A DNA stretch of 64,000 bases, taken from NCBI GenBank assembly GCA_030998225.1, contig JAPYXD010000701.1:10772501-10836500 (forward strand). Reading direction: 5' to 3'. A program made the position numbers and the translations under genes. Source of the DNA: Diplolepis rosae (Eukaryota; Arthropoda; Insecta; Hymenoptera; Diplolepididae). This document shows, piece by piece, positions 11,740 to 23,603 of this stretch (the first letter of the stretch is position 1; every line of letters begins with the position of its first letter). The notes beneath the pieces are model-generated. The model did not search any database, had not been told where the DNA came from, and saw only the letters and a program-made list of their open reading frames with translations.

Positions 11740-11885
11740 TAATTTCAGCTTTCAACATGTTTATGTCCAAAATAAATAAACTTGTGTTTTAAGATTTGAA
11801 AAATGCTAAAAAAATAAAAACAGACGTAAATAGACAAAATTTTATATATTTCGAACACAATGCCCTTAAATCGCATGCCCTTCAA
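11740..11885 (+). repeat. Fragment of the GGGCA-family element
   Basis: The blocks CAACATGTTTATGTCCAAAA, TGTTTTAAGATTTG, ACAGACGTAAATAGAC and a terminal-like GCCCTTAA follow the same order as the complete element at 3686-4614. Most of the centre is missing. It lies in the PSQ-gene intron. Confidence 0.55.
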
Positions 11886-12188
11886 GCAAATTTTTTAAAG
11901 AAAATATGACAAGCATGAATGCATTCTAATAAAGGTTTTCCAGGGAGAAATTAATTAAAATATGTTTTTCTACACCTTTAAAATATCATTTTTAAAACTA
12001 TGCTTGTTGAAAAACATGTGCCATTTGGAAAAACTGAATTTTTTTTTCAGAATGAAGTTGAGAAGAAGGTTAATAAAGTTTTTGATAGATTAATTTTTTA
12101 AATATAAGTTTAACGATTTTAAATATTAAAAATAACTAAATTTCAAGCAAAATTTGCGGGTTTGACAAAAATACGATTTTAACATATA

Positions 12189-12866
12189 TTAAGGGGGGGG
12201 GGATTCCATGTAGCGAATTCAAAAAATCGATTTTTTTTTTTGGCTTAAACGATAGTTTGGCGTCCCAAAAACATACAGTGAAAATCCCAGAGCCTTAGCT
12301 GAATTTACTTTTTTCCAACAATTTTCACTATATCAATCTTTAAACGCGTTTTTCTCAGTTTTACATGTTTCAAAATTGCCCGATTCATAGCTCAAAAAGT
12401 ATTTGAACGATCGACTTGAACTCGCGTATACAAATTGCTGAAATGTGCCATTTGTCGGTGAACTACTCCAAATAAAAAAAATAAATTGTTTCTTTTTTTA
12501 TAAATTGTTTTAAAAATTCTTTTTTAAACAAATTTTGTGAAATATTAATATTTTTCGAAATTTTTTTGTTTTACTGACTAACTAAGGATCTAAATTTTAA
12601 AAAACGTTTTGATTTTATGTTTCAGACGCCTGTGTGAGGAGCTAGAAATCGGGCAAATTGACCTATCGAATTTGGGCATATTGGAAATCCGCCCTTATAA
12701 ATCAAAATACTATTGATCTATCAGGCTGAAAGAAATTTCTTTTATACTTCAAGAGTACTTTAATAAACCACTAAAGTATTGGAAAGATTCGTTATTTTTT
12801 TCATCTCCAAAACAATCTCCCAAAATACCCTAATTTTCGGACTGTTACACGGGATTCCCCCATTAA
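12189..12866. mobile_element. TTAA element with G-run GGATTCC termini
   Basis: TTAA plus a ten-G run and GGATTCCATGTA opens the element at 12189. CGTGTAACAG is mirrored near the right end, which reads GGGATTCCCCCA-TTAA to 12866. Identity is confined to the terminal ~20 bp; the interior is unique in the window, though the stretch at 18190-18870 has a similar layout. No open frame of note. The family is unclassified. Confidence 0.6.
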
Positions 12867-13620
12867 ATATTTGTTTGGTAGAAAAGCGGTAAATAAAATT
12901 TTAATTTGGTCAATACTTATACAAATAAATTTGTATTAGATTTGAATAAGAATTTCCTCTGAGTGAAGGAAAACACTTTCTTTAAGAACTTTTCTTTATC
13001 GTTTAACTCGAATTAAACATTGAATGGATATTTGCTGAACCTTAAAAGAAGATGAGTGGTTCGTAGTAAGAAATGATTATCCTGCAAGAATTCTGCAAAC
13101 GTCTCTGTGCCTTTTCTTGTTCTCCCTCTTTCGTTTCCTTTTTGAATGGCGTGTTCAAAGCACAAATCGCGAGTATTGTTATCGGTGGCTATTAACTCTC
13201 CACATAGTTTTCTACGTTAATGTTAAACGCATTCCTGTCTTTTATCGTGGCACCAAGAATAATAAAGTCGTGTCCCGTTACCCGTAGCGTATCCGAAAAT
13301 TATAATTATAATTACAATTGAGCTATAATCCTTCTCAAGTATTAGTTCAGTTTTAAATTAATCTTTAAAACCCTGTCAAATCTTAAAGGTATATAAAAAT
13401 TACTTAAAGATGGGTTTTGTAGGTATTATTAGGTATTATTTGAAAATATAGAATATAAAGGGGACGTAAATGTGTGAAATAATAAAAAAGAGTAGTTATA
13501 CGTCGTAAATGTTCATGTCAAATTCCTCGGTTTTAATTTCCGCTGGTTTTACGAGCTCGGAAATCGAATCAACCCACTGGAAATTCGAGAATGAACGTTG
13601 TAAAAGTATTTAAAACTCAC

Positions 13621-13678
13621 CTGCTATACTGGAGGTGGAGGCACCGAGCCAAGCGTGGGACGATTCCAACAACTTGGC
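13621..13678 (-). CDS. 58-bp internal exon of the same PSQ-factor gene
   Basis: A pyrimidine-rich acceptor ending ctgtttcag lies directly 5' on the minus strand, and a consensus donor gtgagt follows (plus-strand actcac at 13615-13620). Read in the only fully open frame it gives AKLLESSHAWLGASTSSIA with one base left over. That base joins the two leading bases of the exon at 8707 to make a GCT codon, so the reading continues without a break into ADYSNLLKLK and the PSQ domain. The matching phase across 4.9 kb, plus good splice signals, is the evidence that this microexon is real. No exon further upstream could be found in the window; the start and any BTB domain must lie beyond it or be hidden in other short exons. 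Confidence 0.82.
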
Positions 13679-13803
13679 CTGAAACAGAAAAATAATTTCT
13701 TATTAGATGAGTAACTTTTTCCAAAAATGTACAATCACATTATTTCTTTTTATTATAAATTTATCTGACAATGTTAACACTAAAGAGTATTTATAATTCA
13801 CTT

Positions 13804-15227
13804 TTAAGGTAGTTGCCTCGCTGCAAAATAGGTCGTGGAAAAAATAATTAATTATACTTTCAGGAATTGCAATATTACAGTTTTTTGTAACCTGTTTTCA
13901 CCTATTTTGCATTTTGTTCAGCTTTTTTTAATTGATAAAGAAACATTTTATAAAAAATTTCAATTTAATTTATTTGTCACTTTTTCTGTTTTAATTATTT
14001 TTTTTAAAATTAACTTTCAACAAATTCAATCAATTTTTAACGAAGTTTTATAATTTTCAATAAAATTAAAGAATTTTCCACAAATAAAAATGATAATAAT
14101 AATAGTAACAAAAGAGCTTTATTAAGTTACTGAATAAAAAAAAAAATATTTACATAACAGAATTCCATTCATTAATTTTTTGTAAAATTATAAAATTTCA
14201 TGGAAAATTCATTAAATTTGGTAAAAATTCGTCAATTGTTTTAAAAATCCATTCACAATGATGGAAGTTCGATAATTTTGTTAGAAATTACATTTTTTTT
14301 AATTCATCAATTTTTTAGAAAATTATAAAGTTGCACGAAAAATTCATTAATTTTCATGAAACTTCGTTAATTGTTTTGAAAAGTCATTGAATTGTTGAAA
14401 ATTCTATTATTTTGTTGGGAATTATGTATAATATTGTTAGATATTCAATTATTTTTTTAGAATTCTATAATTTCATTCATAATTCTATAGAATTTCAATC
14501 AAATTAGTGATTGATTTGAGACGATTCCAGAAAAATTCGACATTTTTTCGTAACACGGTAAGATGAGTTCAAAATCAAATGTCGGTCAAGAATCTCAAAT
14601 ATAAAACGTTTTTTATTTTAGATTCTCGATCTCCATTTAATTTTTAACTTATTAGACCATGTTACGAAAAAACTGTTGAATTTTTCTCGAATGGTCTCAA
14701 ATAAATCACTTAATGAAATTTTTTAAATTATGTGTTTAAAATTTATCAATTATGTTTGAAATGTATTATTTTCGTTGCAAATTCATTAATTTTTATGAAA
14801 ACTCTATACTTGCGTCGGATATTCATTATTTTTATTGAAAATTCATTGATTTTATAGAAAATAGCATAATTTTGTAGAAAAGTATACAATTTCAATTTGA
14901 ATTCTTAAATTTTAATGACATTTTTTTAGTGTCTCTTGAATTGCATATTTATTAATTTTATAGAAAAAATACTGTCACCTATTTTTAAAAAAAAGTTCTT
15001 TTAATGCCTAAAATCATAGAAAATAATTCTTTTTTATTAAAATATCCAAACAAATAACTATATTTGGCATTGATCTAATTAATTTCAATAATTAGAGTTA
15101 ATAAAGTTAGAAAAAGTAAACTTATATTTATTGAAATTCCATAAATTCTGAAAAATTTGTTTCAGCAATGTCAGTAAAAGTTTAATAAAGAATAAAAATT
15201 TTAAAATAAATAAAGCAACTACCTTAA
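13804..15227. mobile_element. 1.4-kb TTAA element with GGTAGTTGC termini
   Basis: TTAAGGTAGTTGC at 13804-13816 is exactly mirrored by GCAACTACCTTAA at 15215-15227. The first seven bases after TTAA match the shorter GGTAGTT MITEs but the interior does not. The inside is AT-rich and made of drifting copies of a GAAAATTCATTAATTTT-like motif, with a separate 200-bp palindrome at 14511-14710. No transposase frame is present. It may be a long non-autonomous relative mobilised by the same enzyme. Confidence 0.72.
14511..14710. repeat. Nested palindrome
   Basis: The left half starting TGATTTGAGACGATTCCAG is mirrored by the right half ending CGAATGGTCTCAAATAAATCA, with matching internal blocks (TTTTTCGTAACA against TGTTACGAAAAAA, and AGAATCTCAAAT against ATTTTAGATTCTCG). 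It looks like a MITE inserted into the larger element. A target duplication could not be fixed. Confidence 0.7.
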
Positions 15228-15599
15228 AAAAGAAATTCTCCATCTACTTTCTACAATCTCGTCTAAATATTAATATATATGATTCGTAGTTTTAAATTTG
15301 ATAAAAGAGTTTGCTTCTCTTCACAAGCAAAAACTATTTTTGTTATCCCACAAACTTTTCTCGCAATACATTCAGACAAACTTTCTACTGAATGCGGTAT
15401 AAAAATATGTACTGCGAAATTACTTCGCAATAACACAGCAATTCAAAACTTTAACTCACGTGAGGAAACTAAAGTTTCAAACTAGTTCCACTCTAAAGAG
15501 TTCTATTGGAACTTTTAACTTGAAGGTTCTTCAGATCGATTCAATAAAGACCCAAAAATATATTTTCGAATATATAAATACCTTATCTAATATTTATTT

Positions 15600-16340
15600 A
15601 TAACTCAATAAATCCTGGAATACGAAATTCGAAATTCTGCTTCCCGCGAGACTTAAGTGCGCTTTACTTTGGTAATATAGAAAAGCCGAAAGCAACCCAA
15701 CGACAACTTTGCTAATATGCGAGCTTTTCGAGAAGAGAAGGACCTGCTAGGCCGTTCAAAAGCGAAAGACACACTCAAAGTTAGCTCATTTCAAAAGTTT
15801 TTTCCCTGTGCACATTTTTTCGCTTACAATCCTGTTTCAGGAACTTTGCATCCTCCCCCCTCCCCTCCTTATCCCCTACCAAAACGACTTTTCAAATTAA
15901 TTTTTAAGGGTTTCATCCGCGAGACTCGTTACCGTTGCTAAAATTGTGCCTCGTTTATTTTCGCTTTCTTCAGTATCCCTCCCACTCTTCACCCTTCACT
16001 CCTTATTTTTGTTTCTACTCAGATGCAACTCCGTATGAAATTTACTTTTCTCTTTCACATCTGCCTGCTCTATTTCTCGTTCAGTGCCTTTTGGCGAACG
16101 TAGGTATTTGCCGAGGTAGCGCAATAATCTCGATGTACCTTGCAACTTGCGAGAATGCACTTTTATTTGCTTCCAATTGTCAATATTTGCTGTTGCGAGG
16201 GCGAAAATAATAATAGAGCAGGGACATATTTTATAACAACTCGATTGAAGTTCTTTCTCTATTGTTGTCTGATTTCTTATCGTTTTTTAGAGCAAGTTTT
16301 TCGGTCTGATCTGATCAAACTCGTACGGTTGAGTTAACCA
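15600..16340. other. Repeat-free, pyrimidine-rich unique region
   Basis: Short plus-strand open frames (15717-15941, 15935-16210, 16140-16337) overlap here but show no recognisable domain and no consistent coding pattern. The composition is closer to balanced than the surroundings. It could be conserved non-coding DNA. Confidence 0.3.
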
Positions 16341-16727
16341 AGGCTTTTGGTTGAACAATTTCATAACTTTATATAAAATGTTTCGTTGATTTTGCTAATT
16401 TTTTATCAAATTTTTATAAATGTGTCTTGCTTCTCTGTTTTTCTGTAGATAGGATAATTTTTAAAAAGATTATTGGATTGGATTGCGCTTTAGCACATTT
16501 TTTTTAGAGCATAAAAAGAAAATATGAGTTCGTTAAATAGGACATATTTGAGAATAAAACACGAAAAATTAAAGCCATTTTTAACTTTATGAAAACAATT
16601 TTTTTGAGGAGAATAAATATTTTAGGATAGTTTTTAAATAGTTTTCAGAAAGCTCTACAAATTACTAGGGATATAAAAATTGTGCGGGCGCATAATCGAA
16701 TAATTTCATGAAATTGCTGAAAATTTA

Positions 16728-17256
16728 TTTTATTAATAAATTTTATTTTTAACCCAACTTTCTTTCTTATCGCTTCTTACCAAATTTTAAAACATTATGC
16801 GATTCTAATAAATCATGAATCATTTTTTCAGAGAAAACATTTCTCACAACTTCACCGTTTCTGATTTTTAAAAATAAATTCTTTAATGGCCGAAACCATT
16901 AAAAAAACATTTTCGAAAACGAAATTTTTATAAACAAATTGCTGAATTTTATAATAATTTATTCATTTTCAAAAATTGGAAATGGTCAAGTCGTAGGGAA
17001 TCTTTTTCTTGAAAAAGTGATTTGTAATTTATTAAAATCGCATAATTTTTTAAAATTTGGTAAGAAGCGATAAGAAAAAAAGTTGGGGCAAATATAAAAT
17101 TTATTAATAAAATTATTTTTCTGTGTTTCAAATTTTTTTCTTGTAAAATAATCTTTTCTCTTCCAAAATAGCCATTCAATAATAATATTGCTATTCTTGA
17201 AAGCAAAATTATCTATTTTTGCCTGAGGTCTAATTTTTGTGGATCAACTACCTTAA
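16728..17256. mobile_element. TTAA-GGTAGTT family MITE, copy 3, left end lost
   Basis: The right arm is complete, ending GGATCAACTACC-TTAA at 17256. The left side begins inside the left arm (TTAATAAATTTTATTTTT), so the outer ~130 bp are missing. Flanking sequence (GCGCATAATCGAATAA to the left, AATTATGCGCACC to the right) suggests the loss came with a local rearrangement. The left boundary is approximate. Confidence 0.7.
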
Positions 17257-17411
17257 TTATGCGCACCAAACCACAAATTTTATGGATGAACAAAAAGTGT
17301 TTTTTTCATGATCTTGAACAATTTAATGAAATTATTCCATTTAAAAAAAAGTGACTGGAGCGTTTGGTCCTGCGATGATTATGGAGGGGGGTAAGGCCCT
17401 CAACAAACCCG

Positions 17412-17433
17412 CGTGGGTCAAAAATGACCCACG
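17412..17433. other. Perfect 9-bp stem hairpin
   Basis: CGTGGGTCA and TGACCCACG flank AAAA. The hairpin stands in a GC-richer patch (17370-17460). A loosely similar GGGGTC/GACCCC hairpin is at 30038-30055. No function is evident. Confidence 0.6.
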
Positions 17434-18021
17434 TGGTACTTATAATGTTAGGGGGATCCGCCACCTTTAATATTTTTATTTTTTGAGTTTAAATCTTCCA
17501 TATAATTTTTTTCATGTTTAGTACCTTTATTTAGAAAACTTTTGGTGTTTCATTTTAAATTCCAGCACCTTTATGTATTTTTAAACTAAACATTTTGCGT
17601 TTTTTGGGCATTTTTTTGACATCTTTTTACTTTGATTTTTTGTTTTTTAACCAATTTTCATGATTCTTTTTTTATTTTGTTCCTTACAATGTGTAGCAAT
17701 TTTTTGGTTATGGGAAATAAGGTAACATGACTGAAAAAATTTTTACAAATAAAATAGAATAAAATTATCTCAAAATATAAAAAAAAAATTTTGTCGTTAT
17801 TTTTTTAGCTAGAGTGTTTTTCATACCCAAAAATATTAATAATATAACAAAGAATAAGAACTTTAGATTCAATTCAAACATGTGTTGCAACAAACACGGA
17901 AAATCATAACTCAGAAAAGTATAGAGAATAAAAAAAATGTGTCTTCCCAAAAAACGGAAAAAGAAAAAACTGGATAATAACATTTATACAAAAAGTCGTA
18001 ATTTTAATCAAGATTTGAATA

Positions 18022-18063
18022 AATCACTGATGAGGGCTCCCATCAGAGCCGAAACGTCTGATT
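18022..18063 (+). ncRNA. Hammerhead ribozyme motif 1
   Basis: The core CTGATGA (18027-18033) and GAAA (18051-18054) enclose a stem-loop of GGCTC/GAGCC with loop CCATCA; one G of the GGG run is unpaired. ACGT (18054-18057) gives a two-base-pair-type minimal stem III, followed by C58 as the cleavage-site base. Stem I pairs AATCA (18022-18026) with TGATT (18059-18063), five Watson-Crick pairs. Since ACGT is its own complement, stem III can only form between two molecules, as known for the small hammerheads of Penelope-like retroelements described by Lunse, Weinberg and Breaker. All strictly conserved core bases are present. A conserved tract ending GGACCCTAAAGCCAATTA follows. Activity is inferred. 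Confidence 0.78.
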
Positions 18064-18869
18064 ATGTAAAACTCTGAGTTTTTATCAACCTTGGACCCTA
18101 AAGCCAATTACCAATATCAACATATATCTTCAATAAAAAAATAACATTTTTGGAAAATTTTGGAAAATGAAAAAATCGACTTTTTTTCTCCCTTAAAAGG
18201 TGCCTTAACATCTTAAAAATGACGTGGAAAAACTTTGTAGGCGGGGAGAATATGAAAGTACCCGAATTTCGAGTTTTGTGGCAGACCCTCTCGATTCTCT
18301 CTGTATATAAGAATTATTTTTACTTTTTTACTATCGAAAACTTTAAACGCATTCTTCTCGAAATCGCATTTTTCAAACTGGGCGGACTCGTAAATCAAAC
18401 AAATCTTCACCAATCGACTTGAAAATTTAACCGTATATTCAAAATTAGATACTCTATAGAACTAAGTAGAATTTTTAAAATTATTTTTCATAGTTTTTTT
18501 GTTATAAAAAACTTTCTGACGATTTTTTCTTGAAATTAAATTTTTTTTTAAATCACGCCATTTTTGCAAAAAAAAAGATCAAAAAATTCCAACAATGTTC
18601 TATAGTTGTTCTTATATGTAATCGAACAAATTTTGTTTTTTTATTTCAAGTTAAAAATTCCAGGAGTAGCTGGTCCGACCCTTCATCCTTTTAAAAAAAA
18701 GACGTCGTCGAAGAAATATCGTACAGCCGCCATTTTGGATTAAATTATTTTCTCAAAGTTTATTAGTTGTACAATAAAAGCCTGCTCACAGAATTTTGAT
18801 TTATTCCATCATTTTCCTAAAAATAATTCCCAAAATATGCCTACTTTTTCACACTCTGACCACTTAATT

Positions 18870-20030
18870 TCTTTTTGAAAATAAAATCATAAACAATTTA
18901 ATAATTTTTTGAAAAGCCCTTAGCGTTTTGAGAAAGTAAAAATGGATTTAATTCCATTCCAAAAATTTTGTTGTCCGAATAATAATTAAATTCTAAAACC
19001 AAACCAAAATAATTTTGTTGATTCAACCAAATCCTTTTTTGAGTGTTTGTATATAATTAGAATTATAGTCGATTATTCTCGAGGTCAAAGTTTTGAAAAT
19101 TCAAGTGACTTTAATTTTTTCCTTATTATACTTAAAGTTGAAAATTCTGATAGAATAAACATTTTTTTGAAAATTTAATTATTTACAATTCAAAATGTTT
19201 ATATTTTGGAATACATATTGTATGAATTAAAAATGCATTTTTCACTTGAAGATTTCATTTTTCTTAAAAGTCTATTATTATCCTCCCTCATTAGTATTTT
19301 GTGAAATCCTCTAAATATTCTATTTTTAAAAATTGTTTGAAATTACCATAATTTAAACACTTTTGCCTTAAATAATTAAATAATTTTCTTCATCTTTCAA
19401 ACCTCTAAAGATTTTAAATTTAAATTCTTTCAAAAGATTTATCAATTTCTAAAAATAATTTGAAACCTGTTAAAATTCATGAAAAATTTCAAAATTTTTA
19501 GTACTGTTTTATATTTAAATTGTATAGAATCTCGAGGTGTATTTTAAATTTTTTACAATTTTTTGAAATCATGTCGAGTCGTTTATGAATAATTTAGTTT
19601 ATTTTAAGATAAATTCAGAGCAGACACTATTTATTATAATACTGATATCAAAAAAATTATTAGCTAATTTCCGGAGTTGAATATCTTCCAATGTGATATA
19701 AATTTCAATATCTAAAAGACTCCTCTTATCAAGAATATATTTACCAAATTCAACATAATCAATTTAATTATACGTTCTAGTTTACTTTAACTTGACTTCG
19801 TTACAAAAATAATTAAATTTCACTGTTTTTCTTTATTCTTTTTTTATTTCCAAGGCCCCAAAGTTTCTGTATAACTTCAAATTCTCTCTAAATTAATTTG
19901 AGATTGAAATAAAAAGTATGTTTAATCTTTTAACTTCTTCAAAGAATTATTTTTCTTTAGAAGTTAAAGTGTCATTTTTTTGAGAGATTATGTATGGAGA
20001 TGAATAAGGAAAAAAACGTATCACGAAATA
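18870..20030. other. AT-rich stretch with no supported feature
   Basis: Low-complexity A/T sequence, no termini or tandem units recognised and no coding frame. The preceding part (18190-18870) has a TTAAAAGGTGCCTTAAC start and GCCGCCATTTTGG motifs also found near 31938, so it may be an old transposon fragment. Confidence 0.35.
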
Positions 20031-20455
20031 CGGAGGAGGGCGACTGTAACTGCTACAAAGTACACAGATTATTTTTTTTCATATAATTTGGCCCACCCTC
20101 CCAGTCACGCTCAAGCGGCGTTTGCATAACCGCCTTTTTTCGCGATAAATATTTCAGCGAGCGAAAATTCTTCGTGCTAGTTCTAAGTTAGACTTTGCCC
20201 ATAATATATTGCCAACTTAAGTATAAGTCTTACTTTGTCGAGGAGTTGGAGCAGTTATTTGCACGATGCTCGGAACTGTTTCCTGGGTGTGTACTATGTA
20301 TACATGTATATATTTCTACATTTATATACGATCAAGTTCAATCGAGTTCAAAAACTTGTTCTAGCTACAACTTTCTAACTATTTAGAAAAGTCTCGATTA
20401 ATTATTATTAACTTTTACTGTCGCACTCTTAGGAACAAATTATTTTTAGAATTAC

Positions 20456-21385
20456 CTAATCAGACTCTAACAACGGGAGCAGTACTACGCCTGTACTGTA
20501 ATAATACGGGAATGATAACGCCTTTTCAGTACTGGATGGTCAATACTGGTTAACGCGGACTTGAACCGCAGTACCTGTACCAGTCAGTACTGGCACGCCA
20601 GGACGGTTCAAGTACTTAGAATTCAGTATTCTCTATCAGTACTGGATTGTCAGTACTGGAATAATACGGGGATGATAACACTTTCTTAGTACTGGCTGAG
20701 TACTATCTGTCAGTACCAGTCAGTACTGGGCTTATACGGGCAAAACATTACTGGCTAAACAGTACTTGAAACGTACTGACAAGCCCAGTACTGGCTTGTC
20801 AGTACATTTTAAAAACTGGTTAGCCAGTAATGGGCTTGGTCGGACTTTCACAATGGGCGCGGCACTACGTCCGTACTGTCGGATACGCGTCTGGTACTGG
20901 AAATCAGTACTGGCACATGTACAGGCATATTCCGGGAGCGGTAACGCTTTACCAGTATTGGCTCGGCACTGCCTGCGAGTACCAATCAGTACTGGGCTTA
21001 TACGCGCAAGACATTACTGGCTAACCAGTACTTGATCCCAGTACTGTCTTGTCAGTACATTTCAAATACTGGTTAGCCAGTAACGGGCTCGGTCGGACTT
21101 TCACAATAGGCGCGGCACTACGTCTGTACTGTCGAATACGGGTGTGGTACTGGCAATCAGTACTGGCGCATGTACAGGCAAATTCTGGGAATGATAAAGC
21201 TTTACCAGTATTGGCTGGATACTGCCTGCCATTACCAATCAGTACTGGGCTCATACGGACATGACATTACTGGCTAACCAGTACTTGAAACGTACTGACA
21301 AACCCAGTACTGGTATAGTACGGATCACTATAACTCGGTATTGTATAAATAATAAATGAAAAAATATCAAAATATTCAACTTATT
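20456..21385 (+). repeat. CAGTACTG-rich element with ~255-bp tandem units, copy 1
   Basis: The octamer palindrome CAGTACTG and close variants (CCAGTACTGG, CCAGTAATGG) recur dozens of times. The unit that includes CAGTACTTGA and GTCAGTACATTT starts over at 20761, 21027 and 21280 (steps 266 and 253). The left end (AATCAGACTCTAACAACGG) and right end (CTCGGTATTGTATAAATAATAAATG) recur, inverted, at 62225-62519, so they mark the element boundaries. Several overlapping open frames exist on both strands, an effect of the stop-poor repeat. No superfamily could be assigned. Confidence 0.8.
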
Positions 21386-21443
21386 TATATCAATTTTTTT
21401 TCCACTTAAGTTTTCGTGGAATTTCCATTATAAAAATTGTTCT

Positions 21444-21528
21444 GCTTACGAGATTCGAACCCACAACCTATCTAACGACGCACCCTACGACCTACAACTA
21501 ACTCATGATAACCGCTCGACCACGCCTA
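21444..21528 (-). repeat. tRNA-derived SINE head (Ser/Leu-like)
   Basis: On the minus strand, GGCGTGGTCGAGCGGTTA is a good A box of the Ser/Leu D-arm type, and GTGGGTTCGAATCTCG is a good B box about 60 bp later. The intervening region does not fold as a clean anticodon arm and the acceptor is degraded, so this is a SINE head or pseudogene. Confidence 0.6.
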
Positions 21529-23603
21529 TTTCAACCAAACTGAGTACTTCAATCAAATTTCGAAAAATAATTACTTGAAGATGATCAAATCGAATGGAAT
21601 AGAAAATGAATAATTTAATACTATTATTGATTATCATTTCAGAATATTGAAATTTTATTTTAATAAAAATTGAGAATATGATAATTTTCAAATGAAAATA
21701 CATTTAGGATTGGTTTTTAGAGAATCGAAGAAATCAAATGGAATCTTCCTCAGGGTATAATTTTCCTATAATAAAATAAAGTACCTATCAATCAAATCAC
21801 AAAATGTAGAAGGTAGATACAATGTAATATGAAACTAGAGTTATAATTTTTTGACGAAGAGAGAGAGAGAGAAGTTGTAAATGAAAGGACAAGAAAGATG
21901 AAGATAGGGGGTTCCGTTGGTCCCTTGCAATTTTCTCGTCAATGCACACGTCAGCTCGAACCTCATGTAACAATAAGGGATATATTCTCGACATAAAGGG
22001 ACATGAAACAATGAATAATGCACATCATACTACGTCCCATGATATATACTTTCTAGTCGGAATTGCAACTAAAGCTTGGGATGCTAGAGAATTCTTCGTG
22101 CGTGTGCCAATAATTTTGATTTATTAATAAACATTTATCTTTCGAAATGAATTGCCACTTATAAAATGAACAAGAGTACGATTTTTCATTCCTGCCTCGC
22201 GGAAAAATTTTTCGCAGAAAGTTTCGATTCAAATTTATTGGTTGAATCCACCAAATAAATTTGTTTCGTTTGAGTCAAAAGAAATATTTGACAGCATCAA
22301 ACATATGTTTGGTAGGATCAAAAAATATTTGGTAGAATCAATTTTCAATCAAAAAATTGTATCGGGTCATCAAAACATTTTTTACGAATAATATTAAAAT
22401 TCTAGGTTTAAACCAAACAGATTTAACCAAATGTATACTTTTTTAATTTTTTCTTAAAATCATTAAAATCTTTTACAATTTTGTTAAACACTTTAAATAG
22501 CTCAAAGTCTTTAGAATCCTTCATTATTTTATATGTTTATCAGACCCAGATGCATTCTATCAAATTGTTTTTTAAACATAAAGAAGAAAAAAAGGTACGA
22601 AATGTGCAGTGACTTCTCTGAAAAATAATTAATGTCACGATTAGTGCTCAGAAAACACAAGCGTGTTTTTTGCAGCGAGCTTGAGGCGCGTTTGTATGAA
22701 AATTAACACGTGTGGTTGAAATCCAAGCACCATATTTTTATTTGCTCTCTGCATTTCGTTATGTTTCAGCTATTCCTAAAGTGTCTTAATTTTTATAATA
22801 ACAAGTTGAAATTTTTTACCTTATCATAACATGAAAGTCAATAAAATTTTTCATCTAATGAGCATAAGTTAGAGACAAGATGTTAATTTTATAAAAATAT
22901 ATTTCAAAAAACGTCAAATTTCAATAATTCTGAAAAATATTAACAACTCTGAAATTAATTAAGATTTTAAAAAGTTTTTGGTCTCATTTAAATGGTAGGT
23001 TTTCATAGTATTTTGCTAACTAATTAAGATATTTTCATATTTTTTTCCTGGATTCTACCCGGGGTCAAACATGATACAAAAAGGTTGTAAAATTTAAAAA
23101 AATTTAAAAACCAATAAAATTTAAGAATATCTATAAAAATGGTAATATTTTGGACTTTTTAAATTGATTTATAGATTACTGTCTTTATTTGAAATTTTAC
23201 GACTTCTTTGTACCATGCTTGACCCCAGGATAGAATTTGTTTTTATTTTTAATTCGAATCAGATGTTTCAAAAGAAAGTGGCCATTTTCAACCACGTAGC
23301 CTTATGAAAAACATATTATAAAGAATTTATTCTATTTTTTGACGTTGAAAATGAAATGAAATGATATAATATAGCTGAAATAAAGATGTGAAAATCTGGA
23401 AGTAACCTGTGTGGGTTTTGTAATTGTAATGACATAGTAGAAATAAGCTTAAGAAAGATGAATACGGAAATATGGAAACATACATATAGGTTATGTATCA
23501 TTAAAATAATTCGTTATTATAAATCTTTTAATGTTAATTAATTGTTTTGTATAGATATTCTATAGGAAGAAATAAACTATTGTGATCAGCAATTAGAAAA
23601 AAA

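Larger units (their letters stand above)
8708..13620 (-). other. Intron of the PSQ-factor gene
   Basis: This 4,913-bp GT-AG intron separates the two recognised exons. It holds a GC-richer palindrome (9017-9179), a 149-bp tandem duplication (about 9890-10185), a repeat-free GC-richer island (10615-10870), a fragment of the GGGCA family (about 11740-11885) and a TTAA-flanked element (12189-12866). The rest is AT-rich and shows no coding potential. The boundaries follow from the inferred splice sites. Confidence 0.75.

Noticed and set aside
20766..21264. Several overlapping frames on both strands
   Set aside because: They come from stop-poor CAGTACTG tandem units; the same peptide recurs once per unit.
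21444..21528. Functional tRNA-Ser or tRNA-Leu gene
   Set aside because: A and B boxes are good, but the acceptor and anticodon arms do not fold properly, so it is listed as a SINE head.
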